The notes: generated by a model not told the origin, from the sequence alone. Positions 8,153 to 17,429 are shown, numbered from the stretch's first letter. The stretch: 64,000 bases of DNA from RYN-230 sp963717125 (GCA_963717125.1 CAVQVG010000019.1:569291-633290), one strand, 5' to 3'. Program-made: numbers and translations.

Positions 8153-9895
8153 TTACCGGGCTGCTGGGGCAGGACGCGCCTGGGACCCGGTTTCGTTTGC
8201 GCCGCCGGCTGTTTCGGCTTCATCGGCCGGTGGGCTCGCTGACCGGGCGATCTGGATTGGCTGGGCGGGCAGGAACAAGACGGCCAGGAGGGCACCCGCC
8301 GCAGCAACACCGGCGGCGACGAGGCAGCTGATAGTCAGGCCGCGCAGGAATGCGTTAGCGGCGGTGTGCTGCAGCGCCTGCCCGAGGCCCGGATGGCCAA
8401 GGGCCGCGATCTTGCCCGCCGCCACGTACGCCGCGCCGACGGACTGGTGTGCGATCGCTGCGGTCCGGCCGGGCACGCTGGCCGGCATGGTGGCGGTCAG
8501 CCGTGATCCGTACACCGATGCGTAAACACTGCCGATCACGGCCACGCCGAGCGTGCCGCCGATCAGCCGGGTGGAGTCGTTCACGGCCGAGCCGACGCCT
8601 GCCTTGGCCCGCGAAATGGCGCCCATGATCGACTCGGTGGCGGGCGCCGAGCTCAGGCCCATGCCGAGCCCGTACAGCACCATCTGCGCCGCGATGACGC
8701 TGTAACTGAGCGTCGCGCTGGTGGTCGCCGCCACCCAGCCATAGAACACGGCCATCGCGACCAGCCCGATGGTGACGATGAGCTTGGTCCCGGCCCGCAC
8801 CGCGAGCTGGGTCCCGGCCACCGACCCGGCGCCGACCGACAGCGCCACCGGGAGCAGGCGAACACCGGTCGACAGCGGGCCGTAGCCGCGGACGAACTGG
8901 AAATACTGGGTCATCAGGAAGATGAAGCCGAGCAGGGTGAAGAACGACACCGTGACCGCGCCGCTGGCCGCGCTGAACCGCAGGTTGCGGAACAGCCGCA
9001 CATCGAGCATCGGGTGCGCGGCACGCCGCTCACGCACGATGAACGCGGCGAGCAAGACCGCCGAGGCGGCAAAGCCGGCCACGCTGCGCGCCGCTGCCCA
9101 CCCGTAGTCCGGCGCCTCAATGATGGTGAAGACCAGCAGTGCCATGGTTGCCGACGACAGCACCAGGCCGGGGATGTCCAGAGCCGCCGCGTCCGGGTCC
9201 TTCGACGTGGGAACGACCAGCGCCACCAGGGCTGCGGCGGCCGCCGCGACCGGCGCCATGGCGATGAAGATGGACGCCCAGCTGAAGTGCTCCAGCAGCC
9301 AGCCGCCCACGATCGGCCCCATCGCGATGGCCACGCCCGCGACCGCGCCCCACAAGCCGATGGCGCGAGCCCGTTCCCTTCTCGCAGTGAAGACGTTGGA
9401 GATCAGTGAGAGCGTCGCCGGGAATGTCATGGCGGCGCCCAGCCCCATCACAGATCTGGTCACGATGAGTTGCGCCGGGTCGGTGGTGAAGCCACCGGCC
9501 AGGCTGGCGGCCCCGAACACAGCCAGCCCCGCCAGCAGCATGCCCTTGCGGCCAAACCGGTCGGACAGGCTGCCGAAGGTCAGCAGCAGCGCGGCGAACA
9601 CGAGGTTGAAAGAGTCCACGACCCACTGCAGCTGAGTAGTGGTGGCATGCAGCTCGCGCACCAGGGCGGGAAGCGCCACGTTCACCAGGGTCGTGTCCAG
9701 GTTGACGAGGAACGCTGCCAGCAGCAGCGCGACGAGGATCATAGGCTTGGATCGCATAGCGCGAGCCTGACTGCGACGCGGCCTTGGGGACATCCGCCGG
9801 ATGGCCGATGTCGTTCCCCGGGACGGGCCTGCGCCGAGTACCGGCGGGCCCATCGCCACGGCGGTCTCGCCGGGCGCAAGATCCGGCCGGTTCAC
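8153..9895 (-). CDS. MFS drug/metabolite exporter, DHA2 (EmrB/QacA-like) family
   Basis: 580 residues with about 14 hydrophobic segments, the count for the 14-helix DHA2 drug:proton antiporters. Motifs seen are FLVNLDTTLVNVALPALV in helix 1 (motif D1) and GSLSDRFGRKGMLLAG between helices 2 and 3 (motif A). The antiporter-type segment RSVMGLGAAMTFPATLSLIS is also present. Conserved homology begins at Met47 (MRSKPMILVALLLAAF), so the true start may be near 9757 rather than 9895; the extra 46 residues are Pro/Arg-rich. The C-terminus ends in a short hydrophilic tail. It lies between the MBL-fold enzyme and the LuxR regulator on the same strand, consistent with efflux under that regulator. Confidence 0.9.
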   Translation of the reverse strand: MNRPDLAPGETAVAMGPPVLGAGPSRGTTSAIRRMSPRPRRSQARAMRSKPMILVALLLAAFLVNLDTTLVNVALPALVRELHATTTQLQWVVDSFNLVFAALLLTFGSLSDRFGRKGMLLAGLAVFGAASLAGGFTTDPAQLIVTRSVMGLGAAMTFPATLSLISNVFTARRERARAIGLWGAVAGVAIAMGPIVGGWLLEHFSWASIFIAMAPVAAAAAALVALVVPTSKDPDAAALDIPGLVLSSATMALLVFTIIEAPDYGWAAARSVAGFAASAVLLAAFIVRERRAAHPMLDVRLFRNLRFSAASGAVTVSFFTLLGFIFLMTQYFQFVRGYGPLSTGVRLLPVALSVGAGSVAGTQLAVRAGTKLIVTIGLVAMAVFYGWVAATTSATLSYSVIAAQMVLYGLGMGLSSAPATESIMGAISRAKAGVGSAVNDSTRLIGGTLGVAVIGSVYASVYGSRLTATMPASVPGRTAAIAHQSVGAAYVAAGKIAALGHPGLGQALQHTAANAFLRGLTISCLVAAGVAAAGALLAVLFLPAQPIQIARSASPPADEAETAGGANETGSQARPAPAAR

Positions 9896-10013
9896 GGCGG
9901 CCTCGTGGCTGGCGGCTTCGCCACCCCAACCGGGCGATGGGTACCTGCGCCGCGATGAGCGTCACAGCGCGGCCCGCGTGATCGCGGGCGGCCTGCTCAG
10001 CACCTGCGCGTGC

Positions 10014-12929
10014 TTACCCGCCGGCGGAGTCCGCGGTGTCCGCCGGCTCGCTGCCCCGATGGCGGGCCACGTCGACGGCGAGCTGGGCACGGGTGGCGAT
10101 GTCCAGCTTGGCGAACATGTGCGCGAGGTGGGTCTGCACGGTCCGGCGTGATATGTACAGCCGCTCGCCGATCTGGGGATTGGACAGTCCCTCGGCGACC
10201 AGGCCGGCGACCGCATGCTCGGCGGGGGTGAGGCTGGCCCAGCCGATCTGCGGCCGGCCGCGTGTCCCGCGGCGGCCGCGCCGGATGCCCGCCTCGCGCA
10301 ATGTGGCTTCGGCGCGAGCCAGGTCACGGGCGGCGCCGAGCCGCTCGTAGATGCCGAGCGCCTGATCGAGGAGCGGGCGGGCGCGGTCCAGGCGGCCCTG
10401 CCGCGCGAAGGCGGCGCCCGCGTCCTCGCACGCAAGCGCGAGCCCCAGGGGACGCGACCCGCCCGCGCAGGCGTCAGCGGCGGCCTGCAGGATCTCGGCG
10501 TCGTCTTCGATCAGGCCCCGGCAGCGCAGCGCGGCGCCGGTCATCCAGGGCACCTCGTTGCGTGCCGCTACCTCGGTGACCGTCGCCGAGACATCCCGGG
10601 CCCGTCCCATATCATCCGAGGCCAGCGCGAGCCGGACAAGATCGGCCCCGACGGCCGGGTAATCCAGCGCGAGCCCCAGCCGGGCGCACATGTCCCACGC
10701 GCCGGTCATGGTGGCGAGCGCCTGTCCGAGCTCGCCGCCGGCCTCCAGGATGAGCGCGCGCGGCCACGCGGCCCAGGTCGTGCGGTAGCCGGAGCCCCAG
10801 CCGGCGAGATCCCGGGCGGCGGCGCCGGCGGCCTCCTCGGCGCGGCTGAGGTCGTTGCGGTGAAGGCTGATCAGGGACAGTATGCCGTGTGCGAACACGT
10901 GGTTGTAGGTCGAGCCGATCTCGTCCGCCAGCTCGAAGCTTGCCTCGAGCTCGGCGATCGCGTCATCCCACTCCCCGGTGATGAAGCGCTCGAGGGCAAG
11001 GAACACCTGGTAGATGGACAGGGGCCAGCGGACGCCGCTCTCCTCGCTGATCCGCATCCCGACGCCGAGCGCGGACCTGGCCTCCTCGGGCCGGTCGAGC
11101 TCGATGAGGATGTGTCCCCGGGTTGCGCGGATCGGATAGCGGTGTCCGAGCCTGCCAGGGCTCTCGTCGGCCAGGTGCACCGCCTCGTCGGTGATCTGAA
11201 GCGCGTCCCGGAGATGACCGCGGGATTCCGAGACCCGGGCCAGCGTGGTCATGGCGACGCTGACGGTCAGGTGATCGCCGGCTGACGCCGCCGCCGAGCG
11301 GGCCTGCTCCGCCGAGGCAGCGGCGCCGTCGAGGTCTCCCAGCGAGACGCGGGCGAAGCCTGCCCACGCCCTAGCGGCGGCTCGCTCGGCACCGGGCAAG
11401 GCAGGTGATGAGCCCGCCTGTTCCAGTTCCTGCAGCGCGTCGCGCACCTGTCCTTCGGCGAGCAGGGCGCGCCCGAGGCAGATCCGGACGGCGCCATCCA
11501 CCTGTGGGTCAAGGTCGCGGTTCAGCAGCGACCGGCAAGCCGCCAGGGTGTCGGCGATCCGGCCCGACACCATCAGGCTGCTGGCCCGTTCGGCGAGCAG
11601 CCGGTCGCGGCCGGGATCGGCCGGCGCCATCAGGCCGGCCGCCCGCTCCAGCAGGCTGGCGGCGATATCAGGCGATCGCGCCGCTGCCTCCCGGGCGGCC
11701 CTGGTCAGCCACCCGATGGCATCGGCGTCTCCTTGCCCGGCTCCGCGGGCGAGGTGCTCGGCCACCTGCAGCGCCGGGGCTCCCGTTTGCGCCAGCCGCT
11801 GCCCGGCCTCGCGGTGCAGCCCCCGGCGGACGCTGAGCGGCAGATCCTCATAGATAGCGTCACGGATCAGGTCATGACGGAACCGGATGACGGCGCCGTA
11901 CTCTTCCAGGACCCGCCCCGCGATCCCTTCCGCCAGCACCACCGACAGCTCGAGCGCGGGACGGGCCATGGTCACCGACAGCTCGGTGACTGTGAAGCTG
12001 GATCCCAGGATCGAGGCGGCCCGCAGCGCCTGCAGGGTGTCCTCGGACAGGAAACTGAGACGGCGCAAGATCGTCAGCCGCAGCGTCGGCGGCAGGGTCA
12101 CCTCCGCTACCTCGGCCCGCCCGCCGGCTGTCTCGATCGCGCCCTCCTGGGCGAGCGCCCCCAGCAGCTCGGTGACGAACAGCGGGTTCCCGGCCGCTCC
12201 CGATATCCCGGCCAGCAACCCGGGTCCCGGCACGGCGGCCACCGCCTCGGCCACCAGCTCCGCCACCGCCCGCTCGGTCAGGCCCCGCACGGCGAGAATG
12301 CGCCCCCCGGCATCCAGCAGCAGACCGGCGAGGCGATCCAGTTCCGGGATGCGCGGGGAGGGACGCAGGCACCCGATGAGGGCCACCGGGAGATAGGCCA
12401 GACGGCGGCTCACCGCGGCCAGCGTCAGCAGGCTGGACGGGTCAGCCCACTGCAGGTCATCCACGCCGATCACCAGCGGCCCGGCCAGCGCGAGCTCCTC
12501 CGCCAGGTCAGCGAACGCATCGACCGCGCGGAACCGCAGCCCAGGGTCGCTGGTCACCGTGATCGGGCCCCGGTCACCGCCCCGGGTGGCCAGCAGCGCG
12601 GCGATGGCCGCCCGCCGCGGGTCCGGCGACGAGCGGACGCACCCGAACGCGGCGGCCACCAGGCCGAACGGCCGGGTCCGCTCCAGCTCCTCAGCCCGGG
12701 CCGCGGCCATCTGCATGCCGCGGCCGCGCGCGTCCTCTAGCACGCCGGCGAGTAGCCGCGTCTTCCCGATCCCGGCCTCACCCTCGATCAGCACGACCGC
12801 CGGCCGGCCTGACACGACCCGGTCCACAGCATCCCCCAGGACCGCGATCTCCGCTGCACGCCCGCGGATGCCTGGGACCGGCGCCAGCGTTCCCATGAGC
12901 CGGATGCTACTCCGCGAGGAGCGTCCCAA
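10014..12929 (-). CDS. Large LuxR-family (LAL/MalT-like) ATP-dependent transcriptional regulator
   Basis: 971 residues, the usual length for LAL regulators. The N-terminus carries a STAND-type ATPase with Walker A GEAGIGKTRLL at about residues 50-60 and Walker B VIGVDDLQWADP. A long helical, TPR-like middle follows. The C-terminal HTH_LuxR domain is LTPAEHAVAGLVAEGLSNPQ with RRTVQTHLAHMFAKLDI as the recognition region. Such proteins bind a small inducer through the TPR region and activate neighbouring promoters when ATP-bound. The start could also be Met12 (MGTLAPVPGIRGR). All motifs appear intact, in contrast to the related gene at 46745-49472. Its neighbours on the same strand are the exporters and the MBL-fold enzyme, which are its most likely targets. 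Confidence 0.9.
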   Translation of the reverse strand: MGRSSRSSIRLMGTLAPVPGIRGRAAEIAVLGDAVDRVVSGRPAVVLIEGEAGIGKTRLLAGVLEDARGRGMQMAAARAEELERTRPFGLVAAAFGCVRSSPDPRRAAIAALLATRGGDRGPITVTSDPGLRFRAVDAFADLAEELALAGPLVIGVDDLQWADPSSLLTLAAVSRRLAYLPVALIGCLRPSPRIPELDRLAGLLLDAGGRILAVRGLTERAVAELVAEAVAAVPGPGLLAGISGAAGNPLFVTELLGALAQEGAIETAGGRAEVAEVTLPPTLRLTILRRLSFLSEDTLQALRAASILGSSFTVTELSVTMARPALELSVVLAEGIAGRVLEEYGAVIRFRHDLIRDAIYEDLPLSVRRGLHREAGQRLAQTGAPALQVAEHLARGAGQGDADAIGWLTRAAREAAARSPDIAASLLERAAGLMAPADPGRDRLLAERASSLMVSGRIADTLAACRSLLNRDLDPQVDGAVRICLGRALLAEGQVRDALQELEQAGSSPALPGAERAAARAWAGFARVSLGDLDGAAASAEQARSAAASAGDHLTVSVAMTTLARVSESRGHLRDALQITDEAVHLADESPGRLGHRYPIRATRGHILIELDRPEEARSALGVGMRISEESGVRWPLSIYQVFLALERFITGEWDDAIAELEASFELADEIGSTYNHVFAHGILSLISLHRNDLSRAEEAAGAAARDLAGWGSGYRTTWAAWPRALILEAGGELGQALATMTGAWDMCARLGLALDYPAVGADLVRLALASDDMGRARDVSATVTEVAARNEVPWMTGAALRCRGLIEDDAEILQAAADACAGGSRPLGLALACEDAGAAFARQGRLDRARPLLDQALGIYERLGAARDLARAEATLREAGIRRGRRGTRGRPQIGWASLTPAEHAVAGLVAEGLSNPQIGERLYISRRTVQTHLAHMFAKLDIATRAQLAVDVARHRGSEPADTADSAGG

Positions 12930-12949
12930 GGCAGCGGGCCGCGCGCGGG

Positions 12950-13135
12950 TTAGGGCACCGGAACAGAGCCCGCGGCGGGCCCCCCGGTCACCTCATACAG
13001 CGCCCTGAGCAACCCGAGCCAGCCGGTGAAGCGGATCTCCTCGTCTTGGCCGGCGTGGCAATGCCCGGGATCGGGGACGGCCCGGAGGCGGCCGGCGGGC
13101 GGCTCGGCCCTGTCTAGGATGATGCGGATCTCCAT
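12950..13135 (-). CDS. Small conserved-looking actinobacterial protein of unknown function
   Basis: Begins at MEIRIILDRAEPPAGRL and ends 61 residues later. The pattern (short beta start, ERAEPP-like turn, then EIRFTGWLGLLRALYEV) recalls small hypothetical proteins that recur in actinomycete genomes beside transposon-like or plasmid-borne genes. An in-frame extension to 13171 is possible, but the Met at 13135 fits better. No catalytic motif is visible. The stop lies 20 bases from the start of the LuxR regulator. A perfect 22-base palindrome is located 33 bases upstream of the start and may control it. Confidence 0.55.
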   Translation of the reverse strand: MEIRIILDRAEPPAGRLRAVPDPGHCHAGQDEEIRFTGWLGLLRALYEVTGGPAAGSVPVP

Positions 13136-13167
13136 CTGCCCCATCGTTGCGGCCCTGACCGGCGGCA

Positions 13168-13189
13168 ACATCGGCCAGCTGGCCGATGT
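13168..13189. promoter_or_regulatory. Perfect 22-base palindrome upstream of the small gene
   Basis: The left half is acatcggccag and the right half is its exact reverse complement, with no spacer. It lies 33 bases upstream of the Met at 13135 on the minus strand, in a region without another gene. Position and symmetry suit an operator for a dimeric regulator. A rho-independent terminator is less likely, because there is no loop and no T run. Confidence 0.5.
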
Positions 13190-13343
13190 CTCCCCTGCCG
13201 GTGCCGCCGCACGCTAATAGCGTCCTGGCCACCGGCCACCGCCACCGGTATAGAGAAAAGCGGAGAGCCCGCCCCTGCTGGCGCCTGGCCCATCTCGATG
13301 CGCGGCTGGGCCGCCGGCCAATGCTCTTCGGGAACGTCATTCT

Positions 13344-13490
13344 GTGCGCCTCGCGCGTGCCGTCCTGACCGGGTACCAGGCTCACTACAACATGGCCCGG
13401 CCGCACCAGGGCATCGCCCAGCGTGTCCCCATCCTCGATGGCACCCCGATTGCCCGCGCTGCGCTGATCGCACGCCGCAGGAGACGGTAG
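13344..13490 (+). pseudogene. C-terminal scrap of an integrase-core (rve) transposase
   Basis: A 48-residue open frame from GTG 13344 to TAG 13488-13490 contains GYQAHYNMARPHQGIAQRVP. This is the characteristic Y-N-x-x-R-P-H end of the DDE integrase core in IS3/IS481-type transposases. No upstream part of the transposase is visible. The fragment ends two bases before the ParB-like pseudogene begins. Confidence 0.6.
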
Positions 13491-13492
13491 CC

Positions 13493-13830
13493 GTGACCAG
13501 CGCGGGGCGCCTGCGGCCGACGCAGAATGCCCGTGGGCATGGACGAGGTCAACGACAAGGTGTCCCGCATGAAACAGCGCAGCGACGTGGACCTGCAGGC
13601 CCACCTGCTGGAACGGACCATTCCCTGTGGTGATCGGCGACGGCGGCCACCCGCACCTCATCGACCACCACCGCCTAGCGCTGGCCACGCTCACCGCCGA
13701 GGGCGACATCGGCGTCCCGGCGCTGGTCGTGCGCAACTGGGCGCCGCTCCGATCTCCAGTACTGTCCAGCTACCCGCGGGCAGAGACTGGACGAGTTGGG
13801 CGTCGGGCTGAGCGCCGAGTCAGTCGTTGA
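13493..13830 (+). pseudogene. ParB-like nuclease family (ParBc_2-like) gene, two frameshifts
   Basis: Three consecutive frames join into one recognisable protein. GTG 13493 gives VTSAGRLRPTQ. After one surplus A at 13526 it continues MPVGMDEVNDKVSRMKQRSD to RTIP. After one surplus T at 13626 it continues VVIGDGGHPHLIDHHRLALA. The RPTQ, VGM-EV and YLIDHHH-type motifs are those of putative ParB-like nucleases (ParBc_2), small proteins that are not chromosome-partitioning ParBs. The last 30 residues after VVRNWAPL diverge, so a third break is possible. The two one-base insertions are inferred by restoring the motif order. The native product would be about 110-170 residues. Confidence 0.6.
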
Positions 13831-14354
13831 TCGTAGAAACGCCAGGCGAAGGGCCACGAAGGCGGTGATGGCGAACTCCTGCTCGTCATCGAGCCCGGTA
13901 TCGCAGAGCGCCCTCAGGATTGGCTAACGCCAGATTCCTGAGGGCGCCCCGCAGTGCGTCTCCAGGATTGCTAGAGAGCAACCCGTGGAGGCGTCTGACG
14001 AGTAGCGAACATCGCGAGCACCTCCGTCCTGATATAGAGGACATACCTTGCCGCGGCGCGCCCACTGTAGGACTGTACGCCGACATGCGGCAACGCATTT
14101 ACCAGTGACCAAGATCGTCACGTGCTCGCCAGTCACATCAGGTTGCCGCCAAGCACGCTCGCGGCGACGCGCTATCCGGTCGGGCGGCTGCAGGAGGCAA
14201 GGTAGCCGGGCCCGGGTTTTCCACGATCGTAGCCGAGGGTGGCCGCCAACCCTTCGTCCATGCCCCGGGTGACCAGCAAGGGTGGCAGGACGCCGAGGTC
14301 CACCGGAATCACGACCGCGGCGGTAGTCCCGGGACCGGACCGATCACCTGGCAC
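13831..14354. other. Intergenic stretch without a supported gene
   Basis: About 520 bases between the ParB-like pseudogene and the SUKH pseudogene. It holds a strong stem-loop (13908-13947). A minus-strand frame at 13924-14136 (MTGEHVTILVTGKCVAACRR and onward) faintly resembles a helix-turn-helix protein but cannot be supported. Sequence just before 14355 stays open in the SUKH frame without recognisable homology. Confidence 0.4.
13908..13947. terminator. Stem-loop with perfect 12-bp arms
   Basis: Arms gcgccctcagga (13908-13919) and tcctgagggcgc (13936-13947) enclose a 16-base loop. It follows the ParB-like pseudogene, and no gene overlaps it convincingly. No T run follows on either strand, so it may be a terminator of the T-less actinobacterial kind or the end of an old mobile element. 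Confidence 0.45.
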
Positions 14355-15999
14355 ATGCTGGCCAGTGCCTACGTCATGGTATGCACCAGTGCCGAGCACG
14401 CTCGCCTTCTCACCGGGCTCGACAACTTCCTGCGCACCAGCCCTGCAATGATGAACGCTCTCACGGCCTTCATGGCAGAGGACACCGGGCTCCCGGATCC
14501 CGGCCACGCCAAGCTGAGAATCGCGTCCCGTCCTGGTTGGATTATCCGAATGGACCATTCCGGCGGACTTTATGACTTCGAGACCTGGGCGCCACTGCTT
14601 GAGTACCTGCGCGAGGAGGAGAAGCAAGGCCGCTGGCACTCTGGACCCGGCGGGTTGCTGGAGGGCGAGATCGGCCAGCATGGGTGGAGCATGCCAAGAC
14701 TCCGTCGCAGGCAGAACCCGGGCCGGGCCGCCGTGGAGGCTCAACGGGCCGTCATCAGACGGGTGACGGACACTCTGGCTGAGACGGGCAGCAGTTGCGT
14801 GTCGTTCTCGACGCAGATCGCGCCGGTCGCACCGGTCGCGCCAACCTTCGGCCGCCGGGTCACCCGCGGCAGGGTCACCCTCTGCCTGCATGCCTTCAGC
14901 CCGGCCGAGCGGCGCCACCCGGGCTTCAACTACGAGTACTTCCCCCGGGTGGTCATCCTCGTCAACGGCGCGGTCCCCGAGCCGTGGCGCCACGAGCCGG
15001 ACCCGGTGTCCGGCGCCCGCCCGGCCCCGACGGCCGATCCCGGCCTGGTGGAGCGAACCATGCACGAGTGGTTCCCCGGCGCCACCGGCGCGACCGACGA
15101 GGAGATCGCCGCGTGCGAGCGGCACCTGGGCGTCCCGCTGCCCGATGAGCTGAAGGCGCTGTACCGGGTGGCCAGCGGCCGGCCCGACGACTGGGGCACC
15201 TTCGACGACAGCGTGCGGCTGTGGGAGTCTCCCCCCAACGAGTTCCTGTTCACGCTGGACAGCCTGTACGTGGCCGACCCGGCCACCCGCGGTTCCGGCA
15301 ACTGGGACCTCCAGGCGCAGGAGGCGGTCATCACCCCTCCCGGTGCCCGGGTGCAGGGCCTGGTCGGGTCACCCGGTTGGATCGTGTTCGCCCATGACGG
15401 CAGCGGTGAGATGACGGCCGTTCGACCTGACGCCGGGCCCGGGCGGGCACGTCGGGCAGGTCATCGAGATCCTCCACGAGCAGGATCTCGGGGCCAGGCT
15501 GGTCTGCGACTCGGTGACGGACCTCATCCTGCACCGGCAGCCAGAACAGCAGGACGAGCCCCCGGCGCCCGCCTCGCCGGCCGTGACCGAGGTCAGGGAC
15601 GGGAACCCCAGGCACGGGGGATATGCCGTCCCCACCGTCCAGGCCGCCGCCGACCTGGCCCTTGAGGTGCTCACCATCTGCGGGGGCGGCGACGCCCCCC
15701 ATAGCCTGGTCCCGCTGGCGGGCCTTCCCCGGCTGCGCACGCTCGTCGCCGGCCCCGGCGCGCTGGCCGACCCCCGGGAGATCGCCGCCCTCACCGGCCT
15801 GGAGTTCCTCGAGCTCAGCCCGGATGACTGGCGGTCCCTGCTCACCGCCGGCGCGGTCCCGCGCTCCCTGCTGGCCGCTGCCGTCCACACCCGGGGCCAG
15901 GACCAGTCGGCCGCCGACGCCGTAGTCACAGACCTCCTCGCCCTCTTCGACCGCCCCCAGGCCATCGAGACCATCCTCGAAGGAATGGTCACGCTCTAG
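14355..15999 (+). pseudogene. SUKH (SMI1/KNR4) domain protein, broken by one frameshift
   Basis: Residues from about 255 carry a SUKH domain: TDEEIAACERHLGVPLPDEL, KALYRVASGR, then GWIVFAHDGSGEMTAV. At about 15421 the frame breaks: atgacggccgttcgac has one T more than expected for MTAVDLTPGPGG. The other frame then continues HVGQVIEILHEQDLGARLVC and runs to the stop at 15997-15999 with a leucine-rich tail (LAGLPRLRTLV, LTGLEFLELSP). The intact product would be about 547 residues. SUKH proteins are often immunity proteins of polymorphic toxins, but no toxin gene adjoins, so the role is open. A single indel could also be a sequencing error, in which case the gene is whole. Confidence 0.7.
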
Positions 16000-16031
16000 G
16001 CTGTGATGCCACGCCTTTGACGTTAGTCCTA

Positions 16032-16056
16032 GTGCCGTAGCCGGTCACGTTTGCCC
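16032..16056 (+). repeat. Left terminal repeat of the IS630 element
   Basis: Begins gtgccgtagccgg and ends acgtttgccc. It matches the reverse complement of 17148-17172 at 16 of 25 bases, with the strongest agreement in the outer gccg and the inner gccc blocks. Confidence 0.5.
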
Positions 16057-16081
16057 TGTGATCCAGGCACTGGCCGGGTGA

Positions 16082-17164
16082 GTGCTGATCGTCCAGACTG
16101 GGCCGGTGGCCGAGCGTGTGCGGGTGCGTGAGATCGATGATGATGAGGGCCGGCGGCTGGTGCGGATTGTGCGCCGTGGCAGTGGGTCGGTGGTGACCTG
16201 GCGTCGGGCGCAGATGGTGCTGCTGTCAGCCCAGGGTATGGACGTGGCCGGGATCGCGAGGGTGGCGTTCACCAGCGAGGACCGGGTCCGTGATGTGATC
16301 CGCAACTTCAACGCCGATGGGTTCAGCTCCTTGTACCCCAAGTACAAGGGCGGGCGGCCGCCGAAGTTCACGCTGGTGGCCCGGCGGGAGATCAAGAAGA
16401 TCGCCAAGTCCAGGCCCAGGCCCACTGAGCACGGCCTGCCGTTCTCCACCTGGAGCCTGGAACGCGTCACCTTTCAGTCCATAAAGACCTGGAAGACTTC
16501 CACCGACCCCGACTACGCGGCCAAGAAAGCCCGGGTCGAGCACCTGTATGCGATCGCCGACCGTGAAGTCATCCCTGAGTCCGGGGAGCCGGAGGCGATC
16601 TTCTGCCTGGACGAGTTCGGGCCGCTCAACCTCCAGCCCCACCCGGGCCGGCAGTGGGCCGCGGTCAGCGGCAAGAACTAGGAACCAGGCCGCAAGCCAC
16701 GGCCCCGCCGCCGCGCCACCTACCGGCGCACCGCCGGTAGGTGGCACCTGTTCGCCGCCTATGAACTGGGCGAGGACAAGCTTTTCGGGCACATCAAGCC
16801 ACGCAAGACCCGGGCCCGGTTCCTGGAGTTCTGCCGCTACCTGCGCTCCCTCTACACGCCCACCATCCGCATCGCGATCGTCTGCGACAACTTCAGCCCG
16901 CACCTGACCACCCGCAAGGACAAGCGGGTCGGGCAGTGGGCCGCAGCATTCAACACCGAGATCGCCTACGCGCCGACGAATTCATCCTGGTTAAACCGCA
17001 TCGAGGCACAGTTCACGGCATTGCGCTACTTCGCCCTCGACGGCACCGACCACACCAGCCACGAAGAGCAGGCCAGCATGATCCGCCGCTACATCATCTG
17101 GCGCAAAAACCACGCCTACGACCAACGACTCCGCCGCATCGTCACACGGGCGAACATTGCCTGA
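16082..17164 (+). pseudogene. IS630-family transposase with in-frame stop and internal deletion
   Basis: One frame runs from about 16082 to TGA 17162-17164, interrupted only by TAG at 16679-16681. It opens with the HTH region (WRRAQMVLLSAQGMDVAGIA). Catalytic Asp residues follow in CLDEFGPLNLQPHPGRQW and IAIVCDNFSPH, and the closing Glu in SWLNRIEAQFTALRYF, so all three acids of the DDE set remain. Around 16460 the motif FSTWSL joins directly to VTFQSIKTWKTS. The roughly 30-residue segment normally between them is missing but the frame is kept. The stop falls in the GKN*EPGRKPRPRR junction just after the first catalytic block. The transposase is therefore inactive unless the stop is read through. 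Confidence 0.85.
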
Positions 17165-17172
17165 CGCGGCCC
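17148..17172 (-). repeat. Right terminal repeat of the IS630 element
   Basis: The inverted counterpart of 16032-16056 (16 of 25 bases). It overlaps the last codons of the transposase, as is common in IS630 elements. Confidence 0.5.
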
Positions 17173-17279
17173 TAGTCACCAAGGGCGTTGCCGCCTGGCT
17201 GTCCGGTCTGGCACCATTAAATCGGGTTGAACGATGACGAAACGCGGCGAACGATCACCGCGGTGGCGAGGGGCTGGTC

Positions 17280-17429
17280 ATGGGGAACATCGGCAAGGAG
17301 TCACCGGAGATCTACGTGCTGCCGGCAGAGCAGCCCGGCCCCGCGGAGCACAGGCCGGGGCCTGCCGCACCTGAGCCCAGGCACGCGGAGCCCGCTCTGG
17401 TGCCGGAATCCGAGCCCGCCCCGGCGTGA
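17280..17429 (+). CDS. Small Pro/Glu/Ala-rich hypothetical protein
   Basis: A 49-residue protein beginning MGNIGKESPEIYVLPAEQPG and ending PALVPESEPAPA. ATG 17280 is preceded by ggcgaggggctggtc, which contains a plausible GGAGG-like ribosome site. Composition is acidic and proline-rich, so it is probably disordered. It ends six bases before the next gene on the same strand, which implies co-expression. No family is recognised. Support comes from the clean start, spacing and third-position GC. Confidence 0.5.
   Translation: MGNIGKESPEIYVLPAEQPGPAEHRPGPAAPEPRHAEPALVPESEPAPA

Larger units (their letters stand above)
16030..17174 (+). mobile_element. IS630-family insertion sequence with degenerate ends and TA flanks
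   Basis: About 1.14 kb, the normal size. Candidate terminal repeats are 16032-16056 and 17148-17172, which match at 16 of 25 positions in inverted orientation. Each is flanked by a TA (16030-16031 and 17173-17174), as expected for the TA target duplication of this Tc1/mariner relative. The enclosed transposase carries an internal deletion and a stop codon, so the copy is dead. Confidence 0.7.

Noticed and set aside
13924..14136. 70-residue minus-strand frame with a helix-turn-helix-like stretch (VAACRRTVLQWARRGKV)
   Set aside because: Too short and degenerate to support; it also overlaps the stem-loop at 13908-13947.
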